DNA of 64,000 nt from positions 124,001 to 188,000 of the forward strand of contig NZ_QNRE01000003.1 of the NCBI RefSeq assembly GCF_003315035.1. Reading direction: 5' to 3'. Position numbers and translations under genes: made by a program. The stretch comes from Nocardia puris. Lineage in GTDB: Bacteria; Actinomycetota; Actinomycetes; Mycobacteriales; Mycobacteriaceae. Of the stretch, positions 1-8,826 are shown in pieces (the first letter of the stretch is position 1; each line of letters starts with the position of its first letter). The notes beneath the pieces were generated by a model. It was not told the DNA's origin. It did not search any database and saw only the letters and a list, made by a program, of their open reading frames with translations.

Positions 1-1
1 G

Positions 2-160
2 GCGGCCATGCGGGTGCGACGACGCAACGAGCCGCTGCGGCTACGCCGATTCGCCACCGGCGACCCGACGTTGGCGCATCGAGTGGACGAGATACTCGCA
101 GAGAACGGCAGGGAGCAATGTCCCATTCCCGACGGTTCGAGCGAGGCCGGCGACGCATAG
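2..160 (+). CDS. C-terminal end of an unrecognised protein (partial)
   Basis: Frame 2 is open from the window edge to a TAG at 158-160. It gives about 52 residues that are rich in Arg, with a short acidic segment before the stop. Codon third positions are mostly G or C, as in real genes here, but the fragment is short and has no recognisable motif. It may be the 3' end of a gene that starts outside the window. No function can be assigned. The following 161-401 holds no supportable gene. Confidence 0.3.
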   Translation, partial: AAMRVRRRNEPLRLRRFATGDPTLAHRVDEILAENGREQCPIPDGSSEAGDA

Positions 161-401
161 GCACCGCCGAAATGAGTGCTACATTTTGGAGGGTTCACGG
201 TGCGCGGTTGCCTGCGAAAAGCGGGGCGCGGGACCGGAATTCGATAAATTTCCGGGTGGAAGGTTTGGGGGAATCCCCCTTCGGGGCGTGCACTGGGCGG
301 GATTCGGGGCGAATCGGGCAATCCGCGAGCGTAATCGGGTCTAGGGTGACGACTGATTCATTGATTCGTCAACGGCATCGGAGCCAGAAGGCGAGGCAGT
401 T

Positions 402-818
402 GTGGACAAGGATTTCGGAACCCGGTTGACCCTGGCGTTCGAGATGTGGGAGCGACGGTACGGGCGTCCACTCTCCGATGAGATCGTGGCCGGGTGGCTC
501 ACCGCCGTCGGCCATCGCGTCTCCGCCGACTACGTGCGCCGATTGCGCAAGGGCGAGATCACCGCCGTCCCCGCACCGACCAGATCGGCCCTGGCCCAGG
601 TCTTCGGCGTGGACCCCGGCTATTTCGCCCACGTCCCCGTCCTGGCCCACTCCCACGACCAGGACGTCGTCGCCGATTTCGACAACCCCGCCCTGCGCCA
701 CCTCGGCCGCGTCGTCACCGGCCTCTCCATGCGCACCCTCCTCTACCTCGAATCCGTAGCCGATACCCTCCGCCGAGCCGACGGCCTCCCACCCGCCAAC
801 TGGACCGCCCAGATCTGA
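402..818 (+). CDS. EspR-like XRE-family DNA-binding protein
   Basis: A 138-residue protein with the layout of mycobacterial EspR (about 132 aa). An N-terminal helix-turn-helix region (residues about 5-75) contains VSADYVRRLRKGEI where the recognition helix is expected, followed by ALAQVFGVDPGYF. A helical C-terminal half (about 85-130) is probably for dimerisation. EspR is a nucleoid-associated regulator of ESX-1 genes; a transcription-regulator role here is inferred from family resemblance. The start is GTG at 402; no strong ribosome binding site is visible. A paralogue lies at 41137. It converges on the kinase gene and is separated from it by a strong hairpin. Confidence 0.75.
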   Translation: MDKDFGTRLTLAFEMWERRYGRPLSDEIVAGWLTAVGHRVSADYVRRLRKGEITAVPAPTRSALAQVFGVDPGYFAHVPVLAHSHDQDVVADFDNPALRHLGRVVTGLSMRTLLYLESVADTLRRADGLPPANWTAQI

Positions 819-832
819 CCGATCCCGGTCAG

Positions 833-869
833 CGAGGAAGGTGCCCTCCTTTCTGGGGCACCTTCCTCG
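833..869. terminator. Bidirectional hairpin terminator between convergent genes
   Basis: A perfect 14-bp inverted repeat (833-846 pairs with 856-869) with a 9-nt loop. It sits between the stop of the EspR-like gene and the stop of the kinase gene. The stem contains GGAAGGTGCCC. There is no long T-tract, as is common in actinobacteria. Confidence 0.8.
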
Positions 870-886
870 TATCGGTGATCAGCTGG

Positions 887-2437
887 TCAGAGCTCGCTCA
901 GCAAGGCCACGACCTCACGGGTGAGGGTGTCGTCCGGCCCCCGCAGGACACCGAGATCGTCTCGGAGGGTTTGCAGCATCTCGCGAGCGCCTTCCCGATC
1001 CCCGAGCCGGTGCTTGAGTTCGCCGATCTCGAAACGCAGATCCAGGGAGAGTTCGGTACCGTCCCCTCCTGCCGCCGACAAGTCGGCCACCACCTGCTCG
1101 AGCTCGGCCAGACCGCCGGGCACGTCGCCCAGCGCCATGCGCGACCGGGCCGCAGCCGCACGGCACGCCAGCGCCGCGGCGCTGAACCGTCCTTCGACGC
1201 GCCGGTAAGCCGCGGCCAGCGCATCGAACTCACGGACCGCTCGGCGGTCGGCTCCGGACAGCTGCCATGCCACCGCGACCTGCTTGCGCAAGCCGAGCAC
1301 ACCCGCATTGTCCGGCCCGTTCGATTCGGCGGCGCTGGCCAGCACACCCGCCAGGACGTCGGCAGCCTGATCGAAGCGGCCCTCTTCCATCAACTCCCAA
1401 TAGCGCTCGTCCGCGGCGGCGATGGCGGTGCTGAGGTGTTGCGCGGACAGCGGTGCCGTAGGCTCGGCCGGCGCCGGGCCGAATCGGGTGGGCTCGACCT
1501 GGTCGATCTCGAGTGGTGCGTTCGGACGCCGGAACACCCGGGTCGGGTCCGGATAGCCGGGCAAGTACAGCTCGGTGGGAGGGACCGGCGCGCCGGGCGC
1601 AGGCAGAAACGGCAGCAACCGTTCGTAGACGGTGTAGGCATCGGCGGGACGGTGACTCGGGTCCTTGCCGACGAGGTCGAGGACCAGGCGCTCGAATTCG
1701 GCGGGCACGTCGAAACCCAGTTCCCGCAACGGGATCGGTTCCTCCTCGACATGTCGCCGCTGGACCAGATACTCCGAAGCGGCGTCGAAAAGCGGGTTGC
1801 CGGTGATCATTTCATGCATGACGCACCCGAGCGCGTACAAGTCACTGAGCGGCGTACCCTGCTGACCGTGCACCCGCTCGGGTGCCATATACCGAAAGGT
1901 GCCGATCTGCTGCCCCGTTCGGGTGATCCGGGAGCGCTCGTCATCGAGGAGCGCGGCGATGCCGAAGTCGATGACCTTCACCGAACCGTCCCGGGTGATC
2001 AGCACATTGGACGGCTTGAGGTCGCGATGCACCACAGGCAGCGCGTGCGCGTGCGACAAGACCGTCGCGATCTGCGCGGCTACCGCCGCCACCCACGTGA
2101 ACGGCAGCGGGTGGACCGGGTCGATGTAGTTCTGGAGCGCGACCCCGTCGATGAGTTCCATCACCAGGTAGACGCTCTCGAAGGACGCGTCGAGGACGGC
2201 GTCGAACACCTGCGGGACACCGTGGTGGCGGATGCGGGCGGTGACCCGCGCCTCCCGCCGGAACCGCTCGACGAACTCGGCCGCCTGCGACCCGTCGACC
2301 ACCTGGTCGAGCCGGATCGTCTTCACGGCGACCTGCCGGTCGAGCACGGCGTCGTACCCCCGCCACACCGACCCCATACCGCCCGAGCTGATCTTCTCGA
2401 TCAACTCGTAGCGGTCGCCGATCCGATGCACCTGCAT
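887..2437 (-). CDS. Serine/threonine protein kinase with C-terminal TPR-like region
   Basis: A 516-residue cytoplasmic Hanks-type kinase. Visible motifs are the glycine loop SSGGMGSV (17-24), VAVK with the ATP-anchoring Lys39, the catalytic loop HRDLKPSN with Asp139, DFG with Asp157, and APE further on. The kinase domain ends near residue 275. After a Pro-rich linker, the last ~180 residues are Ala-rich helices in a TPR-like pattern. There is no transmembrane helix, unlike PknB-type receptors. It starts 25 bp after the hsdR stop on the same strand, so the two genes are probably cotranscribed. That context suggests phosphorylation within a defence system, though a housekeeping role cannot be excluded. 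Confidence 0.9.
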   Translation of the reverse strand: MQVHRIGDRYELIEKISSGGMGSVWRGYDAVLDRQVAVKTIRLDQVVDGSQAAEFVERFRREARVTARIRHHGVPQVFDAVLDASFESVYLVMELIDGVALQNYIDPVHPLPFTWVAAVAAQIATVLSHAHALPVVHRDLKPSNVLITRDGSVKVIDFGIAALLDDERSRITRTGQQIGTFRYMAPERVHGQQGTPLSDLYALGCVMHEMITGNPLFDAASEYLVQRRHVEEEPIPLRELGFDVPAEFERLVLDLVGKDPSHRPADAYTVYERLLPFLPAPGAPVPPTELYLPGYPDPTRVFRRPNAPLEIDQVEPTRFGPAPAEPTAPLSAQHLSTAIAAADERYWELMEEGRFDQAADVLAGVLASAAESNGPDNAGVLGLRKQVAVAWQLSGADRRAVREFDALAAAYRRVEGRFSAAALACRAAAARSRMALGDVPGGLAELEQVVADLSAAGGDGTELSLDLRFEIGELKHRLGDREGAREMLQTLRDDLGVLRGPDDTLTREVVALLSEL

Positions 2438-2462
2438 CCCGCGACACCCCTGCCCCTGTTGT

Positions 2463-5400
2463 TCAGGCCACGCCGTCGAGGCCGTGCTGCCTTCTGATCA
2501 TCCGCCACGCGGCGCGACTGGCGTGCCGGTTCAACGTCTCCTTGAACGCGGGATCGGAACGGCTGAAGTACTTGTTACCGAGGTCGGCCACGGTGTCGAA
2601 GTGCTCCATCATCTTGTCCTGGAAGACCTCGATGAACTTCCCCTGGAATTCGTCTTCGCTGCGGTTGGCGACGGCGGCGAGCTGCACGCCGGGGTCGGCG
2701 AGCGCCTCCTCGTACGGCTTGGCGACGTCGCCCTCGTCGAACTCGGTGCCGAACCGCTCGTTGAGCTGCTCGATGAGCTCGGACAGCAGTGATTTCTCCG
2801 GCTCGGACGTGGTCGCCGAGGTATCGCCGAATCCCCGAAGTTCCGCCGGGCCTTCCGGGGTGAGCCCGAGGTCGTACTCACCCATCTGCTGAACCCGGAC
2901 GTGGCTCAGGTCCACTTCGCCGATGTCCACACCGCCGTCCCCCCGCCGCGGCAGCACGGAGAGCAGGTGTTTGCCGTATAGGTGCAGCACCGTCAGGTCA
3001 CGGTCGTGATACGGGATGATCTGTGCCAGGAACGACCATTTGCGCACATAGTCGCGCAGCTCGGCGCGGAACTGTTCGGCCAGTTCCACATCGGAGTCCT
3101 CCTCGCTGTGCAGGAAGACCGCGAAACGGTCCACCGCGGGCGCGAGATGGCGGTAGAGCTCGGCGTGCAGCTTCTGCCATGCGGCCTGCGATCCGGCCGC
3201 CTGCTGCTCGGCGAGCAGGTACGCGTCGACGAAGGCGCGCATCTCCGATTCGATCAGAATCGGCGGCGCCATCACCTTGTTCTGGGCCAGATAGAGCAGA
3301 TTCGGGTCGGTGGGCAATGTCTCGGCGAGTTCGTAGTACGGCTTGAACTGCTTCTGAATGTGGTCGCCCTCATTGGCGAAATCCAGCACCACGAGGTCGT
3401 CCTGGGTCTTGAGTTCGTGGGTTCGGTTGAGCCGCGAGAGCGTTTGCACGGCCGCGATGCCGTTGAGCTTCTTGTTCACGTACATCGTGGTGAGCAACGG
3501 CTGGTCGAACCCGGTCTGGTACTTCTCGGCAACCACCAGGATCCGGAACTCGCGCTGCCCGGCGCCCCCGGAGCGGGTCGCCACATCGTCGGCGCGGGTG
3601 TAGCCGAAGGCCTTGGGCAGCTGCGATTCCGGCAGCCCGTCGTTCTCCTTCGATTCGGTGGTCTCCTCGCCCTCGTAGTCGAGAGAGCCCGAGAAGGCCA
3701 CCAGCACACCGACATCCGGGTACTGCTTGTCGAAACCGTTGTCCGCCAGATGCTTTTTGATGGCCCGGGCCATGGCGACCGCGCTCTTTCGGGAGTCGGT
3801 GACCACCATGGCCTTCGCCCGGCCGCCGAGCCGCGGGCGGGTGTGGGTGATGAAGTGCTCGACGATCACCTGCGCCTGCTGCACCACCGTCGACGGATGC
3901 GTGAACGCGAACCGCGCCAGCAGGGTCTTCGCCTTCGACTCCGGCACTTCGAAATCCGACGGATTCTCGTTGACCAGCCGGTAGAAGGTCTTGTAGGTGA
4001 CGTAATTGCGCAACGGGTCGACGATGAAGCCCTCGTCGATGGCCTGGCGCATCGAATACGTGTGGAAGGGCTTGTACTTGTCGCCGTCCAGAGTGCCGAA
4101 CGCTTCGAGAGTCTTTGCCTTCGGCGTCGCGGTGAACGCGAAGTAGGAAAGGTTCGCGGCCCGTGCGCGTTCGGCGGCTTTGCGGTCGAGTCGCCGTTCG
4201 AGCGTCAGTTCGGTGGCGCCTTCGTCGTCGTCATCGGCATCCAGTCCGAGGTCGCGCAACGCGGCGCGGACGGCGGTGGCGGCGTCACCCGACTGGGAGG
4301 AATGTGCCTCGTCGACGACGATGGCGAAACGGCCGCCACGCAGTTCGGTCGGGTTGCGGCGCAAGAAGTCCAGCAGGGCGGGGAAGGTGTGCAGCGTGAC
4401 CGTGATGATCTTCCCGGACTCCTGGGTGAGCGCCTGGGCCAACTGTCCGGACTTCGCACCCGCCCGGTCGTCGATCTTCACCACCAGGCCGTGCACCCGT
4501 TCGAAACTGCCGACCGTCTCACGCAGCTGACTGTCCAGGTTCCGCCGGTCGGTGATGATGATGACCTTGTCGAAAACCGGTGCACCCGTGGGCAACCCCG
4601 CCTTGCGCGCTTCGGGATCGAGAGCCGCCGGATCGGTGGGAGTGTGCAGGTCGGTGAGCCGGTGCGCGAGCCAGCCGATGGTGTTCGACTTCCCGGAGCC
4701 GGCGGAGGCCATGATCAGGTAGTTGTGCCCCGGACCGTGTGTGGCGGCGTGCGCGGTGAGCTTCTTGACGACATCCCACTGGTGATAGCGGGGGAATATG
4801 GTGGTCCTGGTGCCGCGCCCGCCGGGGCCCTTCGACTCATGCGTGTGCACGAACCGTTCCAGCATGTCGAGCCAGTTGTCGGGCTGCCAGATCTGCTCCC
4901 ACAGGTAGGCGGTCGCATGTTTACCGGGCTCGGACGGTGCGGGGTTGCCCGCGCCACCCGGGTTGCCCGGTCCCTCCGATCCGGTATTGAACGGCAAGAA
5001 CCGCGTCTTCTTGCCGCGCAACTGCGTCGTGACGAACACCAGGTGCGGATCGACCGCGAAGTTCGCGATCACCCGCCGGGTGAAGATCAGCTCGCTCGGA
5101 TCTCGCTCGGTGCGGTACTGCTCCTTCGCATGCTCCACCGTCTGCCCGGTGAGCGGGTTCTTCAGCTCGGCGGTGGCGACGGGGATCCCGTTGAGCAGCA
5201 ACGCGAGATCGAGACGGTGTTTGGCATCAGCCTGTTTGGTCGCGTAGGGCAATTCCTGCACCACTGTCAGCCGGTTGGCGCGATACTGCGCCAAATCAGC
5301 CTCGGAGGTAACCAGATTCGGCTTGAAATAGGCCAATCTGATGCGGATGCCGCGATCCTTCACCCCATTCCGCAGTACATCCAGAACACCCCGCGACCCG

Positions 5401-5639
5401 ATCTGCTGCTCGATCACCCTCACGAACCCGGCCTGCGCGGCGGTGGCGTCGCCCCCGTAGAACGAGACCAACTCATCCCACTCCTCCTGCTGGGTAGCGC
5501 CGAGGAACGCCAGCAACTCCCCCAGATCCATCCCCAGGTCGGCGCGGTACTCGTGCGGATTCCCCCGGCGCCAGCCGTTGTCCACCATCGCCGCGACGAT
5601 CGAGTCGCCGAACGTGCGCTCATCATGCACCGGGCTCAT
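2463..5639 (-). CDS. hsdR: Type I restriction endonuclease subunit R
   Basis: 1058 residues from the ATG at 5637-5639, chosen because AGAGGGG lies just upstream; the longer open frame to 5891 looks non-coding. It is the motor and nuclease subunit of a type I restriction enzyme. A PD-(D/E)XK nuclease domain is visible as Asp144 then GIPVATAELK (Glu158, Lys160). A superfamily 2 helicase follows, with Walker A ASAGSGKS (311-318) and DEAH at 443-446. The C-terminal third is helical and would contact HsdM. Its partners hsdM and hsdS lie 12-15 kb to the right on the same strand, separated by other defence genes. That is unusual, since these genes are normally contiguous. Confidence 0.93.
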   Translation of the reverse strand: MSPVHDERTFGDSIVAAMVDNGWRRGNPHEYRADLGMDLGELLAFLGATQQEEWDELVSFYGGDATAAQAGFVRVIEQQIGSRGVLDVLRNGVKDRGIRIRLAYFKPNLVTSEADLAQYRANRLTVVQELPYATKQADAKHRLDLALLLNGIPVATAELKNPLTGQTVEHAKEQYRTERDPSELIFTRRVIANFAVDPHLVFVTTQLRGKKTRFLPFNTGSEGPGNPGGAGNPAPSEPGKHATAYLWEQIWQPDNWLDMLERFVHTHESKGPGGRGTRTTIFPRYHQWDVVKKLTAHAATHGPGHNYLIMASAGSGKSNTIGWLAHRLTDLHTPTDPAALDPEARKAGLPTGAPVFDKVIIITDRRNLDSQLRETVGSFERVHGLVVKIDDRAGAKSGQLAQALTQESGKIITVTLHTFPALLDFLRRNPTELRGGRFAIVVDEAHSSQSGDAATAVRAALRDLGLDADDDDEGATELTLERRLDRKAAERARAANLSYFAFTATPKAKTLEAFGTLDGDKYKPFHTYSMRQAIDEGFIVDPLRNYVTYKTFYRLVNENPSDFEVPESKAKTLLARFAFTHPSTVVQQAQVIVEHFITHTRPRLGGRAKAMVVTDSRKSAVAMARAIKKHLADNGFDKQYPDVGVLVAFSGSLDYEGEETTESKENDGLPESQLPKAFGYTRADDVATRSGGAGQREFRILVVAEKYQTGFDQPLLTTMYVNKKLNGIAAVQTLSRLNRTHELKTQDDLVVLDFANEGDHIQKQFKPYYELAETLPTDPNLLYLAQNKVMAPPILIESEMRAFVDAYLLAEQQAAGSQAAWQKLHAELYRHLAPAVDRFAVFLHSEEDSDVELAEQFRAELRDYVRKWSFLAQIIPYHDRDLTVLHLYGKHLLSVLPRRGDGGVDIGEVDLSHVRVQQMGEYDLGLTPEGPAELRGFGDTSATTSEPEKSLLSELIEQLNERFGTEFDEGDVAKPYEEALADPGVQLAAVANRSEDEFQGKFIEVFQDKMMEHFDTVADLGNKYFSRSDPAFKETLNRHASRAAWRMIRRQHGLDGVA

Positions 5640-6255
5640 GTGATCCCCTCTGTGTTGCCGAGCGGATTCATCCGCGATCTCGAACAGCATTCCCACCCCG
5701 GCGGTACCAGCGTGTTCGCCAGCGCCTTGATCGGCACGGTTCGCGAGTACCGCCGAGCGTTCACATCCGCCGACCTGAACCCTCGCCGTGAGTTCTTCCG
5801 CGGTCGACCAGCGCGGCAACAAGTCGCGGTCACCACGCCCACAACCGTCGAGTCGACACTCGGCGCAGACGGCGTCCAATGGAGCGCCCACAGTGGATCG
5901 GGAGCATAATCAGATGCTATCCGGGCGAACCGACAACCTTCACCAGCGCGATTACCTCGTGTCGATCTCGCGTCGGCAGCTCGCGGGGCGGGCGGCGCGC
6001 GCACTACCCCAGATACCACCGAATGCGTGGCCCGGGCTCACACCCAACCCGCGCCCGTTCCGAGCCTCGTACGACGGATCTGGTCGATCGTCGGCTGCCG
6101 CGAACCGGTCGCGCGACAAGGACCATCTCGGAACGAGTTTCCACTGTCATCCCCAGTGCCACAAAGCAGTTCGTCATGAACCTTCAACCGACGGGTTCCG
6201 GCCAACCTTGGCCGACTCCGCGTTCATCGCACCGTCGCTGTGGCATATTCGACGG
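5640..6255. other. Intergenic region between hsdR and the NTPase cassette
   Basis: 616 bp with open frames on both strands but no convincing protein: the translations are rich in Arg, Ser and Pro and lack family motifs. It lies between two divergently transcribed units and must carry the promoters of hsdR (minus) and of the NTPase cassette (plus). A CATATT hexamer at 6244-6249 is the only promoter element I can point to. Confidence 0.5.
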
Positions 6256-6258
6256 GTG
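6244..6258 (+). promoter_or_regulatory. Possible leaderless promoter of the NTPase cassette
   Basis: A CATATT hexamer at 6244-6249 is followed by six bases and then the GTG at 6256. That spacing would place the transcription start on the start codon. The -35 is weak. No ribosome binding site precedes this GTG, which fits leaderless translation. Confidence 0.35.
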
Positions 6259-8826
6259 CGCAGCTCATCGGTACGGCAGTGCCTACATCAACTGACCCAC
6301 GAGGAGCTCGAGGAGGTGTTGTCGTCCAGCCCGGGGCTACGCGCAGCGGTGCGGGAGGCTGCGAGCAAGCCCAAAGGGCAGCGTGTAGACGCGCGCGTAT
6401 TCCGACGCTGGATGAGCATGCCCGCGGTATCCGATCCGCTGCTGCAGGATCTCGGAAAGCGTTACGCGCACGAGATAAAAAGACGGGAGCTGGACGGGGA
6501 AATCGTTCCACGTACCGTAGGTGTGCAGGCGTTGCTGGCCCTCGGCCACGATGCGATGACCGTGGAGCGGTTCACGACTCTACTGGCCGAGTTGCGGGCC
6601 GATCCACCCGATTTCGACGAGGAGCCAGGGCACAGCGTGACTGGTACGCACACTGACGATGACCAGCCGGCGCTCCCTCGGACTGTGCGGTCGCAAGTTG
6701 TCGAAGATCTGACAGTCCGGCTACAAAACCGGGCTACGCAGGTAGTCGAACAGCTAACACTCTGCATCGAAGACGTGCGGTCGGGTAAGCCCGTGCTCGA
6801 ATCGACTGACCTCCTCGACTCGTGGAATACCGAGATCGCCTCTGCCTGGGCGGAACTCGGCGAAGCCGAAGTTCCCGCGCACGCGTCGTTCTCATCTATG
6901 GAACAGGTCCGCGAGCGCTTGGCCGCCGACGAAGAGTTGGAAGCAGACCGCGCACGGGCTCGCGAACACGAGGCTGCTGAACGGGACAAGCGACTCGAGC
7001 AACTGCGTGCGACTGCGACCGCGCTCGAACCGCTGATCGGAGACGCGCGTTTCCGGTCTGCATACGAGCAAGCGAACCAGCAGATCGCGGAGCTCGAGAG
7101 CGAATATGAGACCAGCAGGATCACTACCGACGCACCTGAGGTTGGACGTACCGGCGACACTGACAGTGCGTCACCCGATCTGACAGGCGGATTCGGTGCT
7201 CCGAGTAGCACAACACGATCCGGTGTACCCGGCAGACCAACGGACGTGCCAGGTCAGGACGACGAGCCCGTTGGCTCCCGAACGGCTGTCGGAGTCGCTG
7301 TGGAGACGTCTGGCGAGGAGGACAGTACCGACCGCTTGATCCCGGTCGCGACCAACGACGCTTCGCCTGAGATGCAGTCACATCCCCGGATCGCTGCCAG
7401 CACCGCAGTAGCCACAGAAGCAAATGCGGAAGCACACGAAACGGCCGGCCCCCTCGACACCGACGCACATGCCGAGGCGGCGAAGTCGTCGTACAACTGC
7501 GCGGACGATCTGGTTCGCCACCTGTTCGATCGGAATTTCGGTGCCGCGTGGCTGGTGGCCCAGGCCGCCGGCTTACCGGACGCCGATATTCAGGCCTACC
7601 GCTTCGCGGCCGCGGCGTTCCACTGCGCGACCGGCAGCATCGACCCGGCCGAGGTGCTCATCGGGTTGACGACACTTCTCGGTGGGCGTGACTTCGCGAC
7701 CTCGCACGCGGCACGAACCGCGCTGGCCGCAACGTTGCGGGCCGGTTTGGCCGCAGGCTGGATTCCGCGGTCGGAACTGGAAAGCATTGCTCGACAAGCG
7801 AATCTGGACACCGCGTGGAGAACCTTGGTCGACGCCGCGATTGCGGCGAGCGATCGCAACTACCAGCATCTCCAGGACTCCGGTGACAGGCGCGAACTGT
7901 CGACCGACGACGTTACGGAGCGGGCCCGTGGGTTACGCGCAGAGATCGAAGGCCAGCGCATCAAGTTCGCTCGCGCCGACAAGGTCCGCAAGTACCTGCT
8001 GAGTCCACAGCAGCCGCTGGGAGCGGCCTTCGCAGCGATACTCGGGACCGGGCCGGCCGACGAACGTAGACTCGCACTCACCGAAGCGCTAGCCCGCCTG
8101 GAACAACCCGACGACGTGATCAAGGCTGCGGACCAGGCCGTGAGCTCACCACAACAGTTGCGTCGGCATATCGAGTCCCATGCGCGCAACCGGCTGCGCA
8201 AGATGATCGAGTCGGTGGCCGAATGCGCGACCGAAGCCCTCAACGCAGCCGTGGTGGTTGCCGCGGATTCACCCGCCGCCGTCACCCAGCAGGTGCGTCA
8301 CGAATTGGTCGCAGCCGCGCAGGCGGCTCGCGCGTCGGTCGACGACACCGGGCCGGGCGAAGTTGCCCTGGCCCGTCTGGCCGACTGGATCGTCTCACCG
8401 GAATCCCCGGCCCGTGTTGCAAGCGAACTGGCCGTTCTGATCGAAGCATCGCTACCGGTCGTGTGCGCGGATCGCGACGCTAGCGGCCTGCCTATCATCA
8501 CACCTGACAACCGCAACCAAATCATCACTGAACTGCGTACACCTCTCACATACCAGGAGTTGTTCGAAACCTATTTCTCGTGGCGATCTCCAAGAAGCCG
8601 CGCTGGTGGCCGCACACCAGCCCAACCTGCAAGATCGCCTCGCAACGGAGCGATCTGTGTGGATGAGGCGGCTGCGCCGGGGCGTCGACGCGGCGCGTGC
8701 CGACCTCGGCCGCACCTACGCCGACGATTCCAACCAGGGTGCGCGTGCGGTAGCCGAAGCGAAGCTGGTTGCGCCCGGCCAGTACACCGGAGACCGGTTC
8801 GATCTCCAGATGCGCGAGCTGCGTAG
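6256..8826 (+). CDS. Large helical protein, probable N-terminal part of a frameshifted giant NTPase
   Basis: Unrecognised. From the GTG at 6256 the frame gives about 856 residues, but only about the first 775 (to near 8578) look like real protein; the tail is an Arg/Pro/Gly-rich shadow of the next gene. The N-terminus (LTHEELEEVLSSSPGLRAAV) is helical. A charged coiled coil with RAREHEAAERDKRLEQLR follows, then a low-complexity acidic linker, then about 350 residues of Ala/Leu helices. No catalytic motif is visible. At about 8578 the sensible reading moves by +1 into the ATPase frame (see 8606). The start is uncertain: upstream in-frame sequence to 5788 is open but looks non-coding. This is the first gene of a three-gene plus-strand cassette inside the defence island. 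Confidence 0.6.
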   Translation: MRSSSVRQCLHQLTHEELEEVLSSSPGLRAAVREAASKPKGQRVDARVFRRWMSMPAVSDPLLQDLGKRYAHEIKRRELDGEIVPRTVGVQALLALGHDAMTVERFTTLLAELRADPPDFDEEPGHSVTGTHTDDDQPALPRTVRSQVVEDLTVRLQNRATQVVEQLTLCIEDVRSGKPVLESTDLLDSWNTEIASAWAELGEAEVPAHASFSSMEQVRERLAADEELEADRARAREHEAAERDKRLEQLRATATALEPLIGDARFRSAYEQANQQIAELESEYETSRITTDAPEVGRTGDTDSASPDLTGGFGAPSSTTRSGVPGRPTDVPGQDDEPVGSRTAVGVAVETSGEEDSTDRLIPVATNDASPEMQSHPRIAASTAVATEANAEAHETAGPLDTDAHAEAAKSSYNCADDLVRHLFDRNFGAAWLVAQAAGLPDADIQAYRFAAAAFHCATGSIDPAEVLIGLTTLLGGRDFATSHAARTALAATLRAGLAAGWIPRSELESIARQANLDTAWRTLVDAAIAASDRNYQHLQDSGDRRELSTDDVTERARGLRAEIEGQRIKFARADKVRKYLLSPQQPLGAAFAAILGTGPADERRLALTEALARLEQPDDVIKAADQAVSSPQQLRRHIESHARNRLRKMIESVAECATEALNAAVVVAADSPAAVTQQVRHELVAAAQAARASVDDTGPGEVALARLADWIVSPESPARVASELAVLIEASLPVVCADRDASGLPIITPDNRNQIITELRTPLTYQELFETYFSWRSPRSRAGGRTPAQPARSPRNGAICVDEAAAPGRRRGACRPRPHLRRRFQPGCACGSRSEAGCARPVHRRPVRSPDARAA

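Noticed and set aside
494..2497. Long plus-strand open frame opposite the kinase gene
   Set aside because: Arg/Pro-rich translation, antisense to a kinase with full catalytic motifs. Such frames are expected in high-GC DNA.
2982..5909. 975-codon plus-strand frame opposite hsdR
   Set aside because: Antisense shadow of the restriction subunit; no family motif.
5636..6019. Minus-strand 127-codon frame upstream of hsdR
   Set aside because: Arg/Ala/Pro-rich with no ribosome binding site; more likely leader or non-coding sequence.
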